DNA of 5,633 nucleotides from Phycisphaerae bacterium (GCA_030667885.1 DAOUVA010000327.1:1-5633); one strand, 5' to 3'; counted from the first letter of the stretch, positions 1-5,358 are shown. Made by a program: numbers and translations. The notes: generated from the letters alone by a model not told the origin.

Positions 1-891
1 CCACCGATCTGGTTCAAGCTTACGCCGAATCAGAAGGCATTCGTTCAGTTAAATAAAAAGCCAACTCAACTTGCTCTGCCTCGGAAGTATCATCATGAGG
101 GGATAACGGGACGATTCTCGGACAAGACAAGATTGATGGAGTTTATCGACTGGGGCATTATGAGCAATGACAAGGGGATGAAAAAATGCATGGAAGAGTG
201 GGAAAAGTGTTTAAAGAAAGCGAATGCAACAGGCTTTAAGAAAAACTCGTCGGAGCAGAAGAGTCTCCAAAAAGCCTGCCAAGCCCTGTTTGAGAAGAGG
301 AAGAGTATCAAGAAATTGCCTGTGAAGGAATTGAAATCGAATGGCCAAGTGGCCGGGGTGGAAATTCTACTTCCCCAATATGGTAAGAAAGGCGACGAAC
401 CTTTGTTTAAGGTCAAGGTTAAGAAGGCAAAATACACAGGGAGCAGGCGGCAGGGCTACGTTGATCAGGCAAGCCTGTATATTTTGGAGTTAAAGGATTA
501 CAAGTCTTTCGTGCGGTTGAGTACAGGTAAGAAGAATGCTGCCATAATGGCGTTCCTAATGAATCAGGATTCATTCGGGCCGCTGATTATCGACGAGCCG
601 GAGCAGTACTTAGATGTCAGTGCAATAACGGGAACATTAGTACCTCGGATGCGCTTGTTGAAAACAGAACAGCAGATAATTTGTGTGACTAAGGATGAAT
701 ACATTTTGCTCTCCGGGGATGCGGAAAATGTATTAGCCGCTCAGTCTGAAAAAAACATTGATGTCATTACCGGCGATATCAATAGCCATGAGATCCAGCA
801 GCAGGTTTTAGAAATATTCGAGGGAGATGCCAAAGGTAAATCATTGCAGGACAAGAACAGGAAACTTGCCGCTATTCTTGAGGTGTCATAA
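1..891 (+). CDS. C-terminal part of a large ABC-type (SMC/TrlF-like) ATPase, 5' end outside the window
   Basis: The reading frame is open from base 1 to the TAA at 889-891 (296 residues visible). No convincing RBS precedes the internal TTG/ATG at 133-138, so the gene most likely begins upstream of the window. Residues about 70-115 are Lys-rich and hydrophilic, as in the approach to a coiled-coil or linker. The ATPase head follows: signature-like LSTGK at residues 173-177, then Walker B LIIDEPE at 195-201 with a D-loop-like LD at 204-205. The H-loop region (VTKDEY, 229-234) has Lys where a His is expected. The tail (VLEIFEG, then a basic stretch) resembles the end of large ATPases of the TrlF kind, which often sit in defence or accessory regions. 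The Walker A lies outside the window, so activity cannot be judged. The gene is A-rich compared with the ilv genes, which may mean separate ancestry. The ATPase class is a fair call; the exact family is an inference from remembered motifs. Confidence 0.7.
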   Translation, partial: PPIWFKLTPNQKAFVQLNKKPTQLALPRKYHHEGITGRFSDKTRLMEFIDWGIMSNDKGMKKCMEEWEKCLKKANATGFKKNSSEQKSLQKACQALFEKRKSIKKLPVKELKSNGQVAGVEILLPQYGKKGDEPLFKVKVKKAKYTGSRRQGYVDQASLYILELKDYKSFVRLSTGKKNAAIMAFLMNQDSFGPLIIDEPEQYLDVSAITGTLVPRMRLLKTEQQIICVTKDEYILLSGDAENVLAAQSEKNIDVITGDINSHEIQQQVLEIFEGDAKGKSLQDKNRKLAAILEVS

Positions 892-904
892 TGTTGCCTG
901 ATAA

Positions 905-927
905 TTAGATAGTAAAGAACTATCTAA
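905..927. repeat. Perfect 9-bp inverted repeat after the ATPase gene
   Basis: TTAGATAGT (905-913) and ACTATCTAA (919-927) are exact reverse complements around a 5-base loop, 13 bases past the ATPase stop. The stem is AT-rich and no T-run follows, so it is a poor intrinsic terminator. It could be a protein-binding dyad or an RNA 3'-end stem. Function unknown. Confidence 0.5.
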
Positions 928-975
928 CGGGATGAGGTTGTATCTCCACCAATAACGTCGGGAACAAGGATTTCC

Positions 976-1005
976 GAGCTTTACCGCTAAGGGGCAAGCT
1001 CTTTT
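976..1005 (+). terminator. Weak intrinsic terminator candidate downstream of the ATPase gene
   Basis: GAGCTT (976-981) pairs with AAGCTC (996-1001) across a 14-base loop, and TTTT follows at 1002-1005. The stem is only 6 bp and the loop is large, so this is weak. Its position in the convergent gap between the ATPase gene and the minus-strand nfu gene is where a terminator would be expected. Confidence 0.3.
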
Positions 1006-1139
1006 AATTGATTAACGATTTAGTAATAAGGGTAGGCCCTTTCAAATGATTAATGATTATTGGGTTATTGACAGAGAAATACCGATGACGATACAAAATT
1101 TCGACTAATGATATATTAACAAAGGTAAGACTGGTATTA

Positions 1140-1409
1140 TTAGTCCACTGCGACTACTTCTTTAATTTCGGGGACTTTTTGCTTGAGGATTTTTTCGATA
1201 CCCATTTTCATTGTCATGGCAGCCCCGGGGCAGCCCTGGCAGGCGCCCTGGAGGCGAACTTTGACGGTATTATCTTCATCAATCCCGACCAGCTCAACAT
1301 CGCCGCCGTGGCTTTTAAGACTATCTCGAATGGCCTCGATTGTGTCCTGGACCTTTTCTTCCATAGTTTTTTCGGTGTTAGCTTCGCTGCAACCGCAATT
1401 TTCACACAT
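1140..1409 (-). CDS. NifU C-terminal-domain (Nfu) Fe-S scaffold/carrier protein with CxxCGC N-terminal tail
   Basis: An 89-residue single-domain Nfu protein. Residues about 16-89 are the NifU C-terminal domain: the SHGGDVELV segment (33-41) and the GACQGCPGA motif, whose C57 and C60 are the CxxC pair that holds an Fe-S cluster between two monomers. Such proteins carry [4Fe-4S] clusters to cytosolic apoproteins. The family usually starts close to the EKV helix; here 15 extra residues include C2, C5 and C7 in a CENCGC pattern like the nickel-binding N-terminus of HypB. The start at 1407-1409 is supported by GGAG (1417-1420 on the minus strand) 7 bases upstream. The gene stands alone, divergent from the ilv operon. 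One plausible client pathway is branched-chain synthesis, since dihydroxy-acid dehydratase and isopropylmalate isomerase are Fe-S enzymes, but no such gene is visible here. The family call is secure; the role of the tail is not. Confidence 0.93.
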   Translation of the reverse strand: MCENCGCSEANTEKTMEEKVQDTIEAIRDSLKSHGGDVELVGIDEDNTVKVRLQGACQGCPGAAMTMKMGIEKILKQKVPEIKEVVAVD

Positions 1410-1441
1410 AACAAATCTCCAATAAATTAATCAGCGTCATC

Positions 1442-1469
1442 ATTATATCAGCAATTATGCTTTTGGCCA
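1442..1469 (-). promoter_or_regulatory. Sigma70-type promoter for the nfu-type gene
   Basis: On the minus strand, TATAAT (1447 down to 1442) is preceded by TG at the extended -10 position. TGGCCA (1469 to 1464) lies 16 bases upstream and matches the -35 consensus at 4 of 6. It sits about 32 bases upstream of the nfu start codon, leaving a short 5' UTR that contains the GGAG ribosome site. Call made by eye only. Confidence 0.6.
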
Positions 1470-1565
1470 GTTATTTCTATACCCAAAATGGGAGAAAATG
1501 TTCCCTTTCGTTAATAAAAAAAGGGTGAAATCTTTATTTGCTGCTATATAAATGGCCGAAAATAA

Positions 1566-1594
1566 TTGACAGAAGTGAGTGGTTATTATATAAT
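1566..1594 (+). promoter_or_regulatory. Perfect-consensus sigma70 promoter of the ilvBNC operon
   Basis: TTGACA (1566-1571), a 17-base spacer and TATAAT (1589-1594) match the housekeeping promoter consensus at all 12 positions with optimal spacing. The predicted transcription start is about 1601. The upstream 60 bases are AT-rich, which could act as an UP element. A promoter this strong ahead of a biosynthetic operon implies that control is exerted afterwards, in the roughly 265-nt leader, or by a repressor. Confidence 0.88.
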
Positions 1595-1599
1595 GCTTC

Positions 1600-1627
1600 C
1601 GTATTTGTTTGAAAACAGGCAAATACG
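1600..1627 (+). promoter_or_regulatory. 12-bp stem-loop at the very 5' end of the ilvB leader RNA
   Basis: Bases 1600-1611 pair with 1616-1627 around an AAAA loop; the eight outer pairs (CGTATTTG/CAAATACG) are perfect and two of the inner four are G-U. Its left arm starts at or one base before the predicted transcription start, so the mRNA would begin in a hairpin. Such 5'-terminal stems commonly stabilise mRNAs against 5'-end-dependent decay. It could also be the first element of a folded regulatory leader. Confidence 0.6.
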
Positions 1628-1650
1628 ACCCTGAGACTTCTCAGTATGAG

Positions 1651-1785
1651 ATGGTTACGGGATTATGGCTGGGTTTAGAATCTTCGGATGATTTGGTCGT
1701 TTCCGAGCAGAAACTACTGGTTCACCGGAGGAGTCCACAAAGCCATAATTCAAGGTTCCCGCAATGTGCGGGGCCGCCGGAATAG
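1651..1785 (+). CDS. Candidate Leu/Val-rich leader peptide of the ilvBNC operon, 44 aa
   Basis: An ATG at 1651 opens 44 codons ending in TAG at 1783-1785. Leu or Val occupies positions 2, 5, 7, 9, 15, 16, 17, 22, 23 and 24, that is ten of the first 24 residues. None occurs in the last 20, and there is no Ile. Leader peptides that attenuate ilv operons are rich in the regulating amino acids, and the Leu/Val-without-Ile pattern recalls the IvbL leader of E. coli ilvBN. The ORF begins about 50 nt after the predicted transcription start and overlaps the long-range stem, so ribosome position would change the leader fold. Against it: no good Shine-Dalgarno sequence precedes the ATG, and no downstream hairpin carries a T-run. 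It may be chance. Confidence 0.35.
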   Translation: MVTGLWLGLESSDDLVVSEQKLLVHRRSPQSHNSRFPQCAGPPE

Positions 1786-1797
1786 CAAAAGGGGTTT

Positions 1798-1830
1798 CAT
1801 CTTGTCCGCATGTGTGCGGAGAACAAGATG
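1798..1830 (+). promoter_or_regulatory. Strong bipartite hairpin just upstream of the ilvB ribosome site
   Basis: CATCTTGT (1798-1805) pairs perfectly with ACAAGATG (1823-1830). Stacked inside it, CCGCA (1806-1810) pairs with TGCGG (1815-1819) around a TGTG loop, with a 3-base bulge (1820-1822). That makes 13 pairs. No T-run follows, so it is not a classical terminator. It ends about 20 bases before the ilvB Shine-Dalgarno region and includes the in-frame ATG at 1810, which makes that ATG an unlikely start. Confidence 0.6.
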
Positions 1831-1866
1831 TCAGCCCGCGGTGTTTGTCAGGAAAGGAAAAAAGAA

Positions 1867-3597
1867 ATGAAGTCCAAATCCCGCAAGTCGGCCGATTCGG
1901 CCGGTAAATCCAACATTAAATCAGGCGCACAAATCGTCGTCGATACGCTCATCGAACAGGGTGTCGATACGATGTTCGGCTATACGGGCGGCGTTGTGCT
2001 GCCTTTGTTCGACAAATTATATGATGCGCCGATTAATTTCATAGTTCCGCGTCACGAACAGGGCGGATGCCATATGGCTGATGGGTATGCCCGCGCCAGC
2101 GGAAAAGTAGGCGTGGTACTGGCAACCAGCGGCCCCGGCGCCTGCAACCTTGTTACCGGCCTTGCTACGGCGAATATGGATTCGGTGCCGCTGGTGGCCC
2201 TGACGGGACAGGTCCGCACGGAGCTTATCGGAAATGACGCGTTCCAGGAGGCCGATACTACCGGCATTACCCGTCCTGTTACAAAATACAACTGCATTGT
2301 CAAGGACGTTAAAGACCTGGCCCGCACAATTCGGGAGGCGTTTCATATTGCCTCTACCGGCAGGCCCGGCCCGGTCCTTATCGATATCCCCGTTGATGTT
2401 GCGGTCAATAAGCACAACACAGACGGCCCGAAGGATATGCAGCTTCCCGGTTACCGTGTTCGCAACCAGGGACACTCAAAGCAGATATCCACGGCCGCCA
2501 AAGCGATAAATAAATCCAAGCAGCCGGTGCTTTATGTCGGCGGCGGCGTTATCACAAGCAACGCCGGCAAGGAACTTAGAGAATTGGCTGAAAAAGCGCA
2601 TCTGCCGGTAACAATGACACTTTTAGGATTGGGCAGTTATGACCAGAGAAAACCGGAATCTCTGGACATGCTCGGAATGCACGGCTCCGCGTATGCGAAT
2701 TATGCCGTTCAGGAGTGCGACTTGCTTATTGCCGTCGGTGCGCGGTTTGACGACCGGGTTACCGGCAAAGTCGAAACGTTTGCTCCGAACGCGAAGATAA
2801 TTCATATCGATATTGATCCTTCGAGCATATCGAAGAATGTCGTCGTTGATATTCCTGTCGTGGGTGATGCCAAAGTCATCCTTGGCGAGCTGCTGAAAGA
2901 AGTCGAACACCACGAGAGAAAAAAATGGTTCAAGAAAATCGCCGAGTGGAAAGAGAAGTTTGCCTTTCGGTATGACCAGAAATCAACGACGATTAAGCCG
3001 CAGTTCGTTATTGAGGAGATTTGCCGTCAGACCAAAAATGGTGCAATCGTAACGACGGGCGTCGGCCAAAATCAGATGTGGGCCGCTCAATTTTACAAAT
3101 TTATCAAGCCCAGACAGTTCATAAGCTCCGGCGGACTCGGGACTATGGGCTTTGGCCTTCCGGCCGCGATAGGAGCACAGATAGCTAAGCCCGACATGAC
3201 TGTTGTCGATATTGACGGCGACCATAGTTTCAATATGACAATGACGGAGCTTTCTACGGCGGTCGAACATAAGCTGCCAATCAAGGTCTGCATTCTGAAC
3301 AACGGTTATATGGGAATGGTTCGACAGTGGCAGGAGCTTTTCTATGGTAAGCGTTATTCCAAGAGCTATCTGTCCAATCCCGATTATGCAACTGTTGCAC
3401 GCGCCCTGGGTGCGGTCGGGATAACCGTCGATAAAAAAGCCGACGTCTCCAAAGCGGTAAAGCAAATGCTGGCCGAAAAGATGCCCTGCGTTGTTGACTT
3501 TAGAGTCGAGAGCGAAGAAAATGTTTGGCCGATGGTTCCGGCAGGCAAAAGTATCGACGAGATGAGCGGGCTTGATATTCTGGAAAGATTAATCTGA
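1867..3597 (+). CDS. ilvB: Acetohydroxy acid synthase (acetolactate synthase), large catalytic subunit
   Basis: A 576-residue, ThDP-dependent cytosolic enzyme. It condenses pyruvate with pyruvate or 2-oxobutyrate, the first common step to Val, Leu and Ile. Three thiamine-enzyme domains follow in order. The N-terminal PYR domain begins at SGAQIVVDTL and has the catalytic Glu (E64) in RHEQGG, then SGPGACNLVTG and DAFQEAD. The central domain has the GARFDDRVTGK segment. The C-terminal domain has the GQNQMWAAQ and SGGLGTMGFGLPAAIGA segments. The ThDP/Mg motif runs from G451-D452 to N478-N479, and W488 lies in VRQWQ. The chosen ATG (1867) has AGGAAAGGA about 8 bases upstream. The in-frame ATG at 1810 lies inside a hairpin without an RBS. 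The first 18 residues are a Lys/Ser-rich tail. Two oddities: the motif reads GDH where GDG or GDA is usual, and position 117 (GQVR) is Arg where Pro or a small residue is common. It is first gene of the operon, 27 bases before ilvN. Confidence 0.97.
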   Translation: MKSKSRKSADSAGKSNIKSGAQIVVDTLIEQGVDTMFGYTGGVVLPLFDKLYDAPINFIVPRHEQGGCHMADGYARASGKVGVVLATSGPGACNLVTGLATANMDSVPLVALTGQVRTELIGNDAFQEADTTGITRPVTKYNCIVKDVKDLARTIREAFHIASTGRPGPVLIDIPVDVAVNKHNTDGPKDMQLPGYRVRNQGHSKQISTAAKAINKSKQPVLYVGGGVITSNAGKELRELAEKAHLPVTMTLLGLGSYDQRKPESLDMLGMHGSAYANYAVQECDLLIAVGARFDDRVTGKVETFAPNAKIIHIDIDPSSISKNVVVDIPVVGDAKVILGELLKEVEHHERKKWFKKIAEWKEKFAFRYDQKSTTIKPQFVIEEICRQTKNGAIVTTGVGQNQMWAAQFYKFIKPRQFISSGGLGTMGFGLPAAIGAQIAKPDMTVVDIDGDHSFNMTMTELSTAVEHKLPIKVCILNNGYMGMVRQWQELFYGKRYSKSYLSNPDYATVARALGAVGITVDKKADVSKAVKQMLAEKMPCVVDFRVESEENVWPMVPAGKSIDEMSGLDILERLI

Positions 3598-3624
3598 TTT
3601 TAGCTCAAGAAAGTTGGATGAAAA

Positions 3625-4113
3625 ATGAAGCATATAATAAGTGCATTGGTTGAAAATAAGCCTGGTGTTCTGGCCCATGTCGCGGGGATGTTCGCGGCCC
3701 GGGCGTTTAATATTGATTCCCTGGTTGTCGGGCGGACTGAAGACCCGCAGCTTAGCAGGATGACGATTGTTGTTGTCGGCGACGACAGGGTACTCGAACA
3801 GGTTCGAAAACAATTAGCCAGGATTGTGCCGGTCGTGAAGGTTCAGGATTTTGTCGGCAAGCCGGTGGTAGCACGCGATCTGATGCTTATCGCCATTTCG
3901 GCGCCGCCTGAGAAACGCTCTGAAATCTTATCGCTGGTAGAAATGTTTAAGGGCAAGGTTGTCGATATCGGCCAAAAGTTTGTAATGGTCGAAATCAGCG
4001 GGCCTGAAGCCAAGATTGAAGCATTCATCAATGTCTGTAAGCCTTATGGGATTAAGAGCGTCGCAAGAACAGGAACAATAGCGATGCCGCGATATGGAAA
4101 AATTGAACCCTAA
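3625..4113 (+). CDS. ilvN: Acetohydroxy acid synthase, small regulatory subunit
   Basis: A 162-residue regulatory partner of IlvB that activates the catalytic subunit and confers feedback inhibition, usually by valine. The N-terminal ACT domain (about 1-77) reads MKHIISALVENKPGVL and continues through FNIDSL and LSRMTIVV. The residues N11, G14 and N29, which line the valine site in E. coli IlvH, are all present, so valine sensitivity is expected. The C-terminal acetolactate-synthase small-subunit domain (about 83-158) carries RDLMLIAI and ends with the usual ARTG and MPRYG stretch. The length is standard. The gene starts 27 bases after ilvB with a modest ribosome site (GGA at 3616-3618), consistent with co-transcription. 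The symbol ilvH is used for the same family. Nothing looks damaged. Confidence 0.96.
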   Translation: MKHIISALVENKPGVLAHVAGMFAARAFNIDSLVVGRTEDPQLSRMTIVVVGDDRVLEQVRKQLARIVPVVKVQDFVGKPVVARDLMLIAISAPPEKRSEILSLVEMFKGKVVDIGQKFVMVEISGPEAKIEAFINVCKPYGIKSVARTGTIAMPRYGKIEP

Positions 4114-4174
4114 TCCGTATCTCACCGGGCTACAGGCGGGATGTGAACGCGGGATTGGCATGCCTATAAATTCC

Positions 4175-4202
4175 TTGCCTAATTGGCGGCTTTTACTATA
4201 AT
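4175..4202 (+). promoter_or_regulatory. Internal promoter for ilvC
   Basis: TTGCCT (4175-4180), a 16-base spacer and a perfect TATAAT (4197-4202) lie in the 236-base gap between ilvN and ilvC, placing transcript starts near 4209. The -35 matches at 4 of 6. The sequence before it has a repeated TGCCTA (4161-4166 and 4176-4181), a GGCATGCC palindrome (4157-4164) and two copies of GCGGGAT (4136-4142, 4149-4155), any of which could be operator parts. ilvC could thus be expressed apart from ilvBN. Confidence 0.6.
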
Positions 4203-4213
4203 ATGCAGGTTCG

Positions 4214-4276
4214 AAATCCGGCGGTTGAATATACGACTCACAGTTTGGCCGAAAACGAATCGGATTTAGGTTTTTT
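4214..4276 (+). terminator. Stem followed by a T6 run in the ilvC leader (possible attenuator)
   Basis: AAATCCG (4214-4220) pairs exactly with CGGATTT (4261-4267), and TTTTTT stands at 4271-4276. The 40-base interior can form a smaller GTTT/AAAC stem (4243-4246 with 4253-4256). It lies between the ilvC promoter and the ilvC ribosome site. A terminator here would act on ilvC alone or on readthrough from ilvN. The three-base gap before the T-run and the large interior make it weaker than a textbook terminator. Confidence 0.35.
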
Positions 4277-4349
4277 CAAGAGTTTCAAATGCAGAAGTCA
4301 AAGGGATAATAATTCCCGGAATACAAAAAGAGTTAGGAGAATTTACGTT

Positions 4350-5354
4350 ATGGCAGCAACAATATATTACGAAAAAGACGCTCCGATAGACGCGTTAAAA
4401 GGTAAAAAAGTAGCGGTAGTTGGTTACGGCAGTCAGGGTCATGCTCACAGTCTGAATCTTCGCGACAGCGGGATAGATGTGGCTGTTGCCGAGCTGGAAG
4501 GTACGGATAACTTTAAGCTGGCGACAGAGCACGGCTTCGCTCCGACCGATGTAAAGACAGCTATGGAAGGCGCGACGCTTATTATCATCACCCTTCCTGA
4601 TGAGATTCAGGCAAAAGTCTATGCCGATGCAATTGGTCCCAATTTAGCGGCGGGCCAGACACTCGGTTTTTGTCACGGTTTTAACATTCACTTTAAGTAT
4701 ATTGTGCCGCCGGAGACTGTTAACATTGTGATGATTGCTCCGAAGGGACCAGGACACCTGGTTCGCAGCGAGTACGAAAAAGGCGGAGGTGTGCCAAACC
4801 TTATAGCCATCGAGCAGGACTCTACCGGCGACGCCAAGCAAATCGCTCTGGCATGGGCAAATGGAATAGGCGGCGCCCGCGCGGGGATTATCGAAACAAC
4901 GTACAAAGAAGAAACCGAAACGGACTTGTTCGGTGAGCAGGTTGTCCTTTGCGGCGGGCTGACGGCGCTTATCAAAGCCAGCTTCGAAACGCTGGTGGAA
5001 GCAGGATATCAGCCGGAGATTGCTTATTTCGAATGTATGCATGAGGTAAAACTTATAGTTGACCTTATGTACGAGGGCGGGATGAGCTATATGCGGTACA
5101 GCATCTCCAATACCGCCGAATACGGCGACCTGACCCGCGGGCCGAGAATCATCACTCCACAAACCAAAGCCGAGATGAAAAAGATACTGTCGGAAATTAC
5201 ATCCGGCCAGTTCGCCAAAGAATGGGTGAACGAACACCAGTCAGGACTTAAAAATTTCAATGCCCTGTACGAAAAAGACCACGACAGTCAACTGGAAACG
5301 GTCGGGCGAAAACTGCGCGATATGATGAAGTGGATTGATTCTAAAAAAGTCTAA
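4350..5354 (+). CDS. ilvC: Ketol-acid reductoisomerase (class I) with atypical cofactor loop
   Basis: A 334-residue enzyme that isomerises and reduces 2-acetolactate and 2-aceto-2-hydroxybutyrate to dihydroxy acids, the step after IlvBN. The N-terminal Rossmann domain has VAVVGYGSQGHAHSLNLRD (about 21-39), then the FCHGFNIHF segment with H109 and the IAPKGPGHLVR segment with K132. The knotted C-terminal domain carries the metal and substrate residues D192 and E196 (ETDLFGEQ), E228 and E232 (YFECMHE) and S253. The length fits class I. The ATG at 4350 follows AGGAGA (4335-4340) and begins with the family's MAATIYYEKDA; the in-frame ATG at 4203 overlaps the promoter and would add 49 unrelated residues. 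The loop after strand 2 (residues 49-55) reads L-E-G-T-D-N-F where NADPH enzymes typically have R-x-G-S-x-S-W, so the cofactor preference may differ. It is the last ilv gene of the cluster and probably has its own promoter besides operon readthrough. Confidence 0.97.
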   Translation: MAATIYYEKDAPIDALKGKKVAVVGYGSQGHAHSLNLRDSGIDVAVAELEGTDNFKLATEHGFAPTDVKTAMEGATLIIITLPDEIQAKVYADAIGPNLAAGQTLGFCHGFNIHFKYIVPPETVNIVMIAPKGPGHLVRSEYEKGGGVPNLIAIEQDSTGDAKQIALAWANGIGGARAGIIETTYKEETETDLFGEQVVLCGGLTALIKASFETLVEAGYQPEIAYFECMHEVKLIVDLMYEGGMSYMRYSISNTAEYGDLTRGPRIITPQTKAEMKKILSEITSGQFAKEWVNEHQSGLKNFNALYEKDHDSQLETVGRKLRDMMKWIDSKKV

Positions 5355-5358
5355 AAGC

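Larger units (their letters stand above)
1601..1866 (+). ncRNA. Structured 5' leader of ilvB (putative cis-regulatory RNA)
   Basis: About 265 nt lie between the promoter and the ilvB start, far more than an RBS needs. After the 5' hairpin come: CTGAG/CTCAG (1631-1635 with 1640-1644, 4-base loop); a long-range stem pairing ATTATGGCT (1662-1670) with AGCCATAAT (1741-1749), extendable by one G-U and one G-C pair; a C(TTCG)G tetraloop (1682-1687); CCCGC/GCGGG (1758-1762 with 1768-1772); and a bipartite hairpin at 1798-1830. Alternatives compete: TCGGA (1684-1688) can pair with TCCGA (1702-1706), and GCGGG (1768-1772) can pair with CCCGC (1835-1839) instead. No T-box core is present and I recognise no known riboswitch. 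A role in branched-chain amino acid control is inferred from position. Confidence 0.5.

Noticed and set aside
1028..1041. Small AAGGG/CCCTT hairpin as a terminator for nfu
   Set aside because: The stem is only 5 bp and there is no T-run on the minus-strand side. It is too weak to call.
1068..1097. Forward promoter TTGACA with a TACAAA at 18-base spacing
   Set aside because: The -10 is poor and it would only transcribe antisense into nfu. It is probably a chance -35 in AT-rich DNA.
892..1139. Gene remnant in the convergent gap
   Set aside because: I read the likelier + strand frames and found only fragments of fewer than 25 codons with no recognisable similarity.
1503..1525. CCCTTT/AAAGGG inverted repeat as a terminator
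   Set aside because: It lies upstream of both divergent promoters, with no gene reading into it and no T-run. At most it is a binding dyad.
1646..1678. 10-codon ORF in the ilvB leader (MRWLRDYGWV)
   Set aside because: It has no Shine-Dalgarno sequence and is not enriched in branched-chain codons. The overlapping frame from 1651 is the better leader-peptide candidate.
1601..1866. T-box riboswitch upstream of ilvB
   Set aside because: The conserved AGGGTGGNACCGCG-type core and a terminator with a T-run are absent.
1688..1870. 60-codon ORF ending in an ATGA overlap with the ilvB start
   Set aside because: It has no ribosome site and reads across several leader hairpins. The composition resembles no family, and the ATGA overlap follows simply from an ATG followed by A.
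4203..4349. 49-residue N-terminal extension of IlvC from the ATG at 4203
   Set aside because: That ATG overlaps the -10 box and lies before the predicted transcript start. The extension matches nothing in KARI, and the ATG at 4350 has a proper ribosome site.
4644..5237. Long antisense ORF (197 codons) inside ilvC; likewise 2983-3465 inside ilvB
   Set aside because: These are shadow frames of well-conserved genes, with no ribosome sites and no domain-like sequence.
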